Source: Buddleja alternifolia (Eukaryota; Streptophyta; Magnoliopsida; Lamiales; Scrophulariaceae). Taken from it: a DNA stretch of 64,000 nucleotides. Where the stretch lies: assembly GCA_019426215.1 (NCBI GenBank), contig CM033391.1, positions 4,638,708 through 4,702,707 on the forward strand, written 5' to 3'. Positions 35,671 through 46,040 of this stretch are shown piece by piece (the first letter of the stretch is position 1; each line of letters opens with the position of its first letter). The notes beneath the pieces are model-generated. The model saw only the letters and a list, made by a program, of their open reading frames with translations, was not told where the DNA came from and ran no database searches. The translations under genes and the position numbers were made by a program.

Positions 35671-35905
35671 TCGAGATATCAAGGTGCTCAAAATCGCTGA
35701 ATCTCAAAATATCCAAGTATTCAAAATCGCTGAATTGCTCGAAATTATTGAACTCGTAATATCAATATGCTCGAAATATTGAACTCGAAGTGCTTGAAAT
35801 TATTGAACCCAAAATCTCAACATGCTTGAAATTATTGTCCTCGAAATGTCATTGTGCTCGAAAATCACTTTACGAAATAGCAATATGCTCGAAACACATC
35901 CAAAT
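35670..35905. repeat. Second degenerate array (CTCGAAATTATTGAA units)
   Basis: Repeated words of the form gctcgaaattattgaactcg and gcttgaaattattg recur about every 30 bases, again centred on a TCGA core. The array lies in the same element interior. Confidence 0.7.
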
Positions 35906-36423
35906 ACTTGAAATACAATACAGACAGAATTAAAACATGATTAGAATGAAGTATTTAAAAACCCATGTTATTTGTGGCTTGTAAGCCTCTTCTCCTCCAC
36001 TGACGAACACTTGTATTGGAGGTCTATTTTATCCTCTCGAGATCTTCTTCGTTTGACTCAATCTCGGTTGCCCCCCAGCATTTTGTTGACTCGATAAATG
36101 CTGTTCCTCGAGGGGTATCTTGCACAATTGCCGTGAATATTCAGGCCGACTCTTGTGCTAATGCTCGGCACTGATCACTGAATTCTCTTCCCTGATCTTC
36201 TGGAGCACCTGCCAGGGTTTATTTCATAACCCACGTACATTTTATCTGCTCTAACCTTATGTTTCGAAATTAGTTGAGCGCCAAAATCGTCACCCAAATC
36301 GTCTTTGAGCCAATCTTTTGGCATTATACACGAATTTTGTTCAAAAATCTTTTAAAGTATCAGTTATCTAACTTTTTGAAGTGTCAGTTATCAAAACCAA
36401 CTCCTACTGTGGTCGCCAAAACT

Positions 36424-37372
36424 TGTTTCGTAAAAAGAAAAACAATCTAGATTAGGGAGGAATCAACTGCGCGTTCCAAGCCCCGCGATAATTCTTCACT
36501 TAGAATTATCTCTCAACCCCCGCGTTCAAGTTCGATACGCTAGACGGTGGTTCAGACTTTAACACTTCGACGTGTTGTTTAAATTAGTTGTTAGGACCGC
36601 AATTGACTAAAATATTTATCGTCTTCGAATGACACAATAATACAGTGAAGGAAAGATTCAAGTCCAGATAAAAACTATCTCTCTGATACTTAAATCTGAC
36701 ACAAGATAGTCTTATACCTACGTGAGAATCTCTCGATCGAATGTATTATTTTTTTTTAACCCCTGCGCTCGAGTCGCATTAATTGAAGTGTTAGTTGTTC
36801 ATTTCGAATATGAAAAACACTGAATCGAAAGACTCAAGTCAAGATACAAATTACCTATCCGATACTTAAATCTGAATAAAAGATAATTCATATCTCCATG
36901 AAAGTTTTCAATTCTGAAACATTACAAGCAATCGAATGCGCTAATGCAAATACAAGCCTGGAAGGCAAATCTCATCGAGTCGAATAGTAAATTACACTAT
37001 GGGCTACTCCTAAATTACGCTACGATCTACTCCTACATTACGCTAGACACTACTCCTAAGAAAACGAAAATGCAGAAGTCTGATGATCTTGCGATGTTTT
37101 TTCTGTCTCTGTACATGGCTTGTATATATATTGGTCCTTGAAGAAACCCACGTTCCTTTTCTTCGGGAACCGCCTTCAACCGTCTTCAACTGCTCTTTCA
37201 AATATTTTTGAATTAGCGCGCTTCTGCAGATGATTGTCTATTTGGACCATATTTTATTTCTTCAGATTCGATTCTTGGGTTTTATTAACTCAGCCCCTTC
37301 TTTTCGAATTTCTACAATTTGGGCTATTTGGGCTCTGTATTTCGAAAGCCCAATTATTTTATGGTGTAAACA
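36424..37372 (-). repeat. 5' LTR of the gene-capturing element
   Basis: Right copy of the 949-bp LTR, adjoining the TGGCGACCAC-type primer-binding site. It is nearly identical to the left copy. Confidence 0.85.
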
Positions 37373-37435
37373 ACTTGTCATATAATTGGTAAGTTATTTC
37401 ACTAGTAGAGTATACTTGTTGCACGTAAAATAAAT

Positions 37436-38658
37436 GGCTGATGATAATGCCAGAGCACGAACCCTCTTGCCAGAGCAAAATAATTGGAATGTCTATTGTG
37501 CCCTCCTCGGTCAAAAGTATTAACTAAGCACTTCCATAATTAATTATTAAACCCTTGAAATCATGTGCATGTTTCCAATGAAACTAAGAAAGGTAATTAA
37601 CTAGTCTACAATTATGCGTCAGTGCCATATCACCCCTCATATTATTTTCGTTAAATTGTGTCCAAAATTCATCTAATTAGAAGTCTTTTGCATTTTCTTT
37701 CCCTGCTGTCCCTTCATTTAATTTCTACTATATATACTAAATTATTTAATGAAAAAACATCTCCATGTAAATCTTATATGGACAGTAAAAAATATATATA
37801 CAAGATATTCAAGCAAATTATTTAATTCATCTAGAGAATTTATTTTTGTTACAAGGGAATATATCAAATTGGTCTCATGAACCTACTAAATTATTAAATA
37901 AAGAACGTTCATACAAGTAATTTATTTCAGAAAAAATGTCTAGATTGCTTCAAACAACATTCAGTATAAAAATTGAAGAGCATACTTATGCAAGAATTAT
38001 CCCAATCCAAGTCCTAAAAATAAAATCATAATTTTACTTATTGATAAATTGTATTTCAATACGAGATTTAAGGACAATTTTAAAAAATATTATTTAATTT
38101 TACCAACAATTTTTTTTTATTAAAAGATATTAATGCAAGACAATATCAATCCAATCCAACCCTATATACAAATTTTATGATGTTACATGTTACTAAGCCT
38201 ATGTAAAACAAAAGAATTTATCGGTTATTGTGATAAAAACAAAAAAAGTAATTCAAATATTAAAGAAATGTATTATAATGAAATTTTTGCTCTAGTTATC
38301 AATCTATTAATTATGAACAATATATTCTATGTATATTATTAGTTATGTTTATTTATACATTATGATTAAAAACATATTAATATATAATTTAAACGTATTA
38401 AAAGGAAAAATAAGTTGGTGGAACCGTATTCATAATGCAAGTTCAGTTTAATTCTTTCTTCGAGAGATAAATAAAATAATTTGAAATATCTTAACTGGAA
38501 CGAGAGTAATTTGGGTGAGAGATGATGATAACTTTCACTTATTTTAATAGGAAATAGAGTTAGAATTGGGTCTTGTTCTTTGAATATGAAGGACAAAACT
38601 GGTATTTTGAGAAATTTGCTCTGGCAAGAGGATATTTGCTCTGGCACTATCAGCGACC
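37436..38658. mobile_element. Non-autonomous Mutator-type element, 1,223 bp
   Basis: The ends carry inverted copies of TGCCAGAGCA...CCTCTTGCCAGAGCAAA (37,448-37,485 and 38,610-38,650). A 9-bp AAAATAAAT flanks both sides (37,427-37,435 and 38,659-38,667), the length typical of MULEs, although an AT-rich word carries less weight. The interior is AT-rich without a transposase frame. Confidence 0.7.
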
Positions 38659-38667
38659 AAAATAAAT

Positions 38668-39269
38668 ACTTATATGCTAAAAAAATTTAATATTCAAGTA
38701 CTATATTTGGAAATATATATATAAAAAATCTAATTCAAATTTGCTCATATGAAACATTTTGATATAGAATGTATTTAACTATAGCATAAAACTGGGGGAA
38801 AAAAAAGAAGATAGATTTGAAGCCTAAGTTGCACGAGAATTTGACTGATACCAAACTTGTATTTATAGTAATCTTGGAATGGTTTTGGGAAGTTGAAAAG
38901 GAGGCATTTTTTTTATTTGAATGTGAAAAGTTGCTCAAATTAATTAGGTGGATTCGCTTTATTTACTATCATGATTGACTTGTATGAATAATTTTTGTTT
39001 ATGACAAATTCATTAGGGGACATTTGAGTTTGCCGGCAATTTCAGGTGAAGGAATCCAAGAAAATGTAGAGTCTCAAATAATTATTTGATTACTTAATTA
39101 TTTGAACAAAGGTGGTAAATTTAAGTAAGGGTATTATTGTAATATCATAATTGGAAGAAACAACTTCCAATATCCATACTTTTATAGTAGTATAAATATA
39201 AATATAAATATAGATATAGATTGGTTGTATGTAATCACAACACATCTTACTTGAGTAATGGAGTGATAC
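38668..39269. other. AT-rich non-coding stretch
   Basis: No gene or element boundary is seen. A short AAATAT-type run lies at 39,195-39,222. Confidence 0.4.
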
Positions 39270-39279
39270 GAACGAGATA

Positions 39280-39776
39280 GGGAAAATTGCAATTTTCATC
39301 CCATAAGTTGCTCACATTTCAATTTTGGTCCCAATAGATTGGGATGTGCCACATTTAGTCCCATAATTCAAATAAAATCTCAATGTTGGTCCCATTGGAA
39401 TAGGGGTGCTACATTTAATCCCATAAGTCAAATAAAATCTCAATTTTGGTCTCATGGGCAAGTTGTCGTCTAAAATTAAATGGAACAAGGCGCATGCATT
39501 GCACACTTCAGTTAGGAATAGTAACTAGAGGGAAAAATATACGTCTTGGACTGAAATGAGCTAGAAAATTGGCTTACAAAAGATGAAAAATCAAATTGCC
39601 CATGGGACCAACATTAAAATTTTATTTGACTTATGGGACTAAATGTTGCACCCCTATCCAATGGGACCAATATTGAGATTTTATTTGACTTATGAGACTA
39701 AATGTGGCACATCCCTATCCAATGAGACCAAAATAAAAAAATGGGCAACTTACGGGATGAAAACTGCAATTTTCCC
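39280..39776. mobile_element. Long-TIR Mutator-type MITE, 497 bp, with 10-bp duplication
   Basis: Both ends begin GGGAAAATTGCA(A/G)TTTTCAT and pair for most of the element's length, so the whole unit is close to one long palindrome with a centre near 39,540. An exact GAACGAGATA flanks it at 39,270-39,279 and 39,777-39,786. Each arm holds two or three copies of a unit of about 60 bases (gggactaaatgt...ggaccaatattgagatttt). No coding frame is real here. Confidence 0.9.
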
Positions 39777-39786
39777 GAACGAGATA

Positions 39787-40700
39787 CAAGCTCTTAGCCA
39801 GAAAGAATTTGAAATTTCCGACTTTTAAATTTGGGTGCATATGGAAGTAATATTCTGGAAAATACTTTTAAGGAAAAGATAATTCAGAAATAATATTTCT
39901 TTGAGTAATTAATATAAGAATAATATTTCAGAAATAAACACGTACCCGAATTCTAGATAAGAATTTGTGGAGTATATTTTAATACTTCATAACTATAAAA
40001 CCTCATTCACATAAAACATATTATGTTCGTCTAGTTTCTTGTTTAAAAATTGGAATTTTCCCATTCAGCAGAAAAAAGTACATTGGGATTTTCTGTAATT
40101 GAGAAGTTCGATCAATTACATTCTGATATCCATATGGACCTATGATGAAAAATGGTGAGAGCCAAAACGACAAAATGTCGGACAATGTTGAAATTTCCAC
40201 AAATCTAATAGTAATAAAAATATGACTATTCACTAGTAACAATTAGTAAATTAGTAAAATACATGCAATGATGGAGAACAATTGACACCACGACTCAGAT
40301 TATACTCATGTTGTCAATCTTCTAACCATGACAGCTTAGAACAATTCTGATCACTATTAATGTTATGAAATTCATTATTCCAGCAACATAAAAACTATTC
40401 ACTCAAGCATCATCGACAACCTTAACATTATCAAGTAATATTCTGTTGCTCAATATTTTTCATATATCGAATTATTATAAAAAATAATTTACTTTTGATG
40501 AAATAGCTCTATCTATCTGGTGTTAAAGTATGTAACACCAAATGTCATCTATTGATCCATCAGCTACAACATGAAAAGTCAGAACCAAACAGGCACGGCG
40601 CTATAGATGATAACCCTTTGTTGGCAGGAAAATTAAATTTAAATGTCCATCATTGGTAGAAAATGAGAATAACGAAAAATAACCATAAGTGTATACTTTT
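39787..40700. other. Non-coding stretch downstream of the twin-CX9C gene
   Basis: AT-rich; it should contain the 3' untranslated region of the minus-strand gene ending at 40,701. No further feature is recognised. Confidence 0.4.
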
Positions 40701-43366
40701 TTACTCCTGTCCCTCTAAATGTCCAAAGAGTTTTCTCCAATGAGATTTCGCTTCGTGTGGGGACCGAAAAGTCCATATATGATGCTCAGATTTCTCACGA
40801 GTCTCTAAAATGTCCTGCATTCAGAAATTTTTGTCGTTATTCAGTTGCATCAATGGCAGAAGGTAGAGAGCTATAGAGGTACATAATCAATAACAATAGA
40901 ACAGTGATTTTGCAGAAATTATGAAATTGATCATTCTTTAAAAGAAATTCACGAGACTTTCGAGCAAAAACGGATTATTTTTGGATGAGCATCAGCTTCA
41001 AGAGCCAATTTTCTACATGATTTGAGCAAAAGGAACATGGGAGATAAAATCTAAACAGACCATGGAATCAATCATGGATAAAGCTTCAAAAAGGCATAAA
41101 ATGCTAAAAAAAAAAAATGCAATGCAGCTATGGAAAAAACTGCATTTCACAATCTCATGTTTTCAACCGGCTTAAACGTAAAAAGTATTGTAACATAATA
41201 CATGAATACAGAAGATGAGAAGAAGAGAAACCCAAACAATGATGATGGCATTTTTTAGAGAAGCTGTGTAATGATAATGGTTCACGTAATATGTCTTTTC
41301 TGGAAAAAAAATTCTCAATCCCACAACTGCAAGCACGTGTAGTTAAAAAAACGTATCTTGGAGACATTTTTCTTGAAATTTTTTTACAACCATCTGCGAT
41401 CATATCATTTTCTCCAAGGGGGTGTTGAGGTCCAGCAAATTATCCTACAAGCATGATGACAACTTCATGGGGGAAATTTTTTGAACATGTACAGAGTTCG
41501 TCTGCAATTCCAGGGGTTACAAATCAATTCCGGATCTATTACGATTGATATGCAGAACAAGACATTTGGCCAGCGAACAATTTGATTGTAGATGTAATTG
41601 GACTTTTGAAAGAGTATTGCATTGTGGTGTTTACCATGTAAGTAACAGTGTACCGTTTACAAAAACATAATTTGGTAGGAATTGTTGAACGATGCACTTG
41701 AGAAGGGAAACAGTCATGGAAGGGAAAATGCTTGTATGGACCGTGCATTCGACATAAACAATCAGATCAAGTTAATGTCAGATCCACTGTCATGATGACG
41801 CGACAAGGATTGACCTGGACCGTTTGGTGTATGAACACCCGATCCACACAAACATTTTCCTTAGGGAAGGGATACACACCCTCCTATTTTGTTTGGTGAG
41901 AGTGGGGGAATAAGCCCCCCTACCCCCACCGATCCTCCGAAAATTTCAATCCCTCCTTATATGGAATTAAAGTGATTAGCTGTAAAGTACAAAATTGTTC
42001 CTCCCCTTGGGTATGTTCATTATATCAAACAATGGGGGTCACGCGTTCATCATTTTTTTATCAAAGTTGTGAGCCGATTATTCCTTTTGTTTTTCCTTTA
42101 ATTTTTACGCAATGTAATAATATAAATACTCAGAAAATCAATGAAATGCTTTATGCACTTCAAGATCAGTCTTCTTCTTCTTCTTCTTCTTCTTCTGTGA
42201 TTGTGAGTGTATTATGGATTGAAGTTGCTTTCCAGGGTTAATTCTAATTTTTAATCCTTTGAGCTTCTTCTGTGTAATCTCCCGTTTGTTTAGGTCATAT
42301 CACTCCTCTCCCTCTTTATACCAAACATACCCCAACTTTCATCAACCCTATGAAGCATTAGACACGATTAAGGAGAAACATATGATCTTCGCATCAGAGC
42401 ATTTAAATACAATCAACATCTTTCTATAGTTAATTAAACTTTCGATTATGCAGGATAGTCATTGGATCTTTGCTCTTTCCTGCATTCCTCTTAAATCCTA
42501 ACCCCAGTTATAAGCAAAATGTACTACTTGGACAATATATCCCATTCAGAGATAGCATTGGAACCGACAACTTACAGTAAGCCACAACATATATGCACAG
42601 TAAAAAACAAGATTCATAGATTCATTGTAGACTATACACCACTTTTGCTAATGTAACGAAAACAAGAAAGCAGGGGAGCAAGCAAGTTTTAGAAACGAAC
42701 CTCGATTGCAGAAGTTCTCTTGGTTTTGAGATTCAAACAATCATAAAGAGCAGACCACTTTTGAGAGCAATTGTCAAGCGTTCCAAGACGATAGTATTGC
42801 TGCAGCTGATGGGCTGGAGCTGCCACAAAATGAAATCCCATAAATTTCGATAATCGTGGACTGAATAGAAGATACTCAAAGCAACCTAATTTCAAACACT
42901 TGGTGTGCAACGGAGAACTCAAACTAAATTTAACCACAGATGAATTATACTCAAACAAATACCAATGCTCCTCCTAAGAAGAGCATTAACTTTCTTATCA
43001 ATCCACCTCAAAGATTCATGTTTCGCACACTCAATATATTAATCTGGTCACAAGCATCTCTTTGCAGACATGGAAAAAAAATGCAATTTCCATTTAGCCG
43101 AAAAAAGTTGAAACAAGTAACTCATGAATGAATCTTCGAAGCTCAATTTAATGGGTTTAAATTGATCGATTAATGTAATTACTCGCACTGTAAAGAACGG
43201 AAAATTATGAACAATAACGCAATTAATTGAGTAGCATCTATGTAACAGTGAAAGAAGATCAGAGGGGAGTTTGAGTCGTACTATAACAAAACCAGAGCAT
43301 ATCGAAATGCTTGTAGCACGATAATCGCAGCCGCGGCGCCGCCGCTTCTTCACCATCGGAGCTCAT
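40701..43366 (-). CDS. Small twin-CX9C protein (DUF3128-like), three exons, 105 aa
   Basis: Exons on the minus strand: 43,366-43,282, 42,819-42,701 and 40,814-40,701. Introns have GT...AG ends (donors GTACGA and GTTCGT; acceptors GTGGCAG and AATGCAG) and the frame joins exactly, 28 codons plus 1 base, 119 bases, then 38 codons with TAA. Exon 1 reads LRLSCYKHFDMLWFC, exon 2 QQYYRLGTLDNC...YDCLNLKTKR, exon 3 HHIWTFRSP...HWRKLFGH. Cysteines 17/27 and 46/56 form two CX9C pairs, the CHCH-type helical hairpin pattern of mitochondrial intermembrane-space proteins. The C-terminal Trp-containing tail is typical of the DUF3128 family. Function is unknown; a mitochondrial role is inference. An upstream in-frame ATG at 43,468 would add 34 residues, but the start at 43,366 fits the family. 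Intron 2 (1,886 bp) holds a CTT microsatellite at 42,170-42,196. Confidence 0.85.
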
Positions 43367-43392
43367 CCTCCTCCTTCCCGAGATTTGTTCCG

Positions 43393-43634
43393 GCGTGAAT
43401 TGGGGCTCGGAGGTGGGGAGAAATGGAAGATGAAAAGTATTGGTTGAGGGTGAGAAATAGAAATTCACGTAATATAAGGAGCTAGGAGATATGTGCTATA
43501 GTTTAGGGGGTGAGCGTGAATTGGGGCTCGGAGGTGGGGAGAAATGGAAGATGAAAAATATTGGTTGAGGGTGAGAAATAGAAATTCACGTAATATAAGG
43601 AGCTAGGAGATATGTGCTATAGTTTAGGGGGTGA
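43393..43634. repeat. 121-bp tandem duplication upstream of the twin-CX9C gene
   Basis: Bases 43,393-43,513 and 43,514-43,634 are identical except for about one position (gaaaagta versus gaaaaata). The first copy starts 27 bases upstream of the ATG, so the unit covers the 5' leader and possibly the core promoter of the minus-strand gene. Confidence 0.9.
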
Positions 43635-43669
43635 ATGCTATAAAAAATTTATATTGGGGGGTCAAAATT

Positions 43670-44881
43670 TGTTAGGGTGTCGAACCAACAAAAATATTTC
43701 CTACTCCTAAATTTGCAGATAGCGATAAGTAGGGTCGAATCCACAGGAATTGGTTCAGATTATTTCTCAAATTGCTAATATTAAAATAAAATAGGGGTTT
43801 TTTTTAATAATCAATTAAACTAAACTTAAAATAAATAACAAAAAGTATTAAAATCAAGAGATGCAAAATAAAACAAGTAGAATAAATCAATATGTAGTGA
43901 GATTCTAGCCTAAGGAATTTTATCCGTTTTAATTCTATAATTTGATTATCGATGCAAAGATAATTCAATATTCTTGAATAAATTGGCTATAGTTGTTAAC
44001 AAGCTCTAACAACTTCGTTTCTCCTTATTTTATCGATAATCAAAACAAGCTCTTTGATTATTTCCCTTATTAATTGAATAACCCTAAACAAGCTCTTAAG
44101 ATTTAATTCAGTAATAGCTTTAAGAATTAGAGAAACACCAATTCTAATTAACAAACTCACAAGTTCGGTTCATTTAAATTAGATTACATATTCCCATAAT
44201 AACAATCGAAAACTTGTCCATAATTATTGTTATTAATCGCTACCAATATTAGAATTGGCCAAACAATTACGGATTTGGGATTCTATCTAGCTATATATTA
44301 TTCCAACAATTAAATAATCGGCCGAATTACTCAATTAATTGAAACAATAATATCAACAAGCATAAAGAATATGTAAATATTCAAGAATAAAGAAATAATA
44401 ATAATAAATTAGATCTCACAAATTTTTGTAGAATTAAAACTTCAAATATCCTCGGCTAGAACTTGAGTTTTTAGCAATACATCTCCATGGAAGCAAAAAT
44501 GCAGATTTTCCTTCTCTTCTCTTGTACAAAACGTGAATAGTGATAAAAAGTGTGGAAGAAGAAATAAAAATTCCTGCAATATCTATTATATATGTCTAGC
44601 CAAAGACTCCTAACTAAATAAAACTCTAATTCTAAAGGAATAAGGAAAATACTAACAAGACTCCTAAATGAAATAGGAAAGCTCCTAAAAATAGGAAGAC
44701 TCCTACAACTTCATGTGTCTTCTTCTCCTTCTTTCTTTTCTTCATCTTTTTTTTCTTCATTTTCCTTCTTCTTTAACCTATCAAAAATAAAAACCATAAT
44801 AAATATCTATAATTTGAACTCAAATACTAATAAAAGAATAAAGGAAATATATGAAAAATATGCATAAAATGCATATTAACA
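43670..44881 (-). repeat. 3' LTR of the Athila element
   Basis: The left LTR ends ...GCATATTAACA on the plus strand next to the polypurine tract. It differs from the right LTR at about 25 positions by eye and in the length of one T run. Confidence 0.85.
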
Positions 44882-44899
44882 AATTCCCCCACACTTGAA
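44882..44899 (-). promoter_or_regulatory. Athila polypurine tract
   Basis: On the minus strand GTGTGGGGGAATT directly precedes the 3' LTR, the expected plus-strand primer position. Confidence 0.75.
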
Positions 44900-46040
44900 C
44901 TTTTGCACGTCCTCGTGCAAAGACAAAAGACTCAAAAATAAATAAAAACAACTAAAACTAACCACTTTCGTAGGTATCACGATTGCATTTAGCGTATGCA
45001 ACAAGCCTTTAAACCCCTAGGTTACCCTAGTGGACGAGTTATGTCTCGTGAGGGTTTGCAGATGATATACCCACAAAATCGATCTCTCAGTGTACAAACA
45101 AGCAAGTCAAAGAAACTTATTTTTCCAAACATCAACCCTTATCATCAAAAATTTTAACAAAAATTCTTTAAAGATATCCATCATGCCTCAACTATAACTT
45201 TCGTATCCATACATACTCTTCAGAAATTCACAAAAATCCATGATTGCAAAATCACGTATACAACATTCAACTCGCATTATCCATTTCTATCTCCTCAAGC
45301 ATTTTATAACCAATTTAGCACCAATATCACACTTACATTTACTTAAGCAATTACTTGTCTTTTGACGCGAATACAAACATTGGTCATGAATACACCCGGT
45401 TACTCAACAAGTATATCATTTATCATTTGATACCCTCTTATAGCCCTATTAGGATACTAACACAGTAGCAGGTTTGGGCCGATAGATCCCAGACCAGTTG
45501 GCCTTAGGTTACCAAGCTTGAAAACTCCTCAGGCTTAATCCCTTCAGTGTAGTTAGCCCCAGGCGCTACAAGAGGTTATATCATACACATTTTAAGCACA
45601 AATTACTTCATAGGGTCTTAATACCCATATTTTCAATTCATCATCAATTTAATTTCACCAAACTTTAAACCTAAGAAAATATCAACGAACTTTGCGAGTC
45701 AAATATCACATACACAATTATTCCAAATTACAAACTTCCGTAAACTTCTCAAAGAAGCATGTACTTCAACAATTGTAACAATATAAGCATGCTTGACTTC
45801 TCTCATGAATTTCATCAAATTTCTCAAATCAAAAGAATTGATACTTCGAAAAAATTTACATTAACTTAACTCGTTGCACACTAAGAGAATTATACACACA
45901 GTACGACAAAGGATTCTATCCCCTTCCCCCACACTTATTGCAAGCATTGTCCTCAATGTATGAAAAGAAAAAGCACAAAAGGAATAAAAAGAGAGGTAAA
46001 GGAACGGGACTCCCCTGAACGTAGGTGTGTGAACCCGAGA

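Larger units (their letters stand above)
32688..37372 (-). mobile_element. Recent non-coding LTR element with captured gene fragment, 4,685 bp
   Basis: Two 949-bp LTRs (32,688-33,636 and 36,424-37,372) start TGTTTCGTAAAAA and end GGTGTAAACA. They differ by about five substitutions and one T-run indel by eye. A 5-bp duplication ACTTG lies at 32,683-32,687 and 37,373-37,377. The inner edge of the left LTR is aatgcccccc, a minus-strand polypurine tract. The inner edge of the right LTR read on the minus strand gives TTTTGGCGACCACAGTAGG, a gypsy-like primer-binding site. The element therefore runs right to left. The 2.8-kb interior has no gag or pol. It contains a universal-stress-protein gene fragment (about 34,240-34,613) and two blocks rich in TTCGAG/TCGAAA words. 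Confidence 0.88.

Noticed and set aside
41810..42320. Possible MITE in intron 2 of the twin-CX9C gene ('tttggt' edges)
   Set aside because: The putative ends do not pair convincingly and no duplication is visible.
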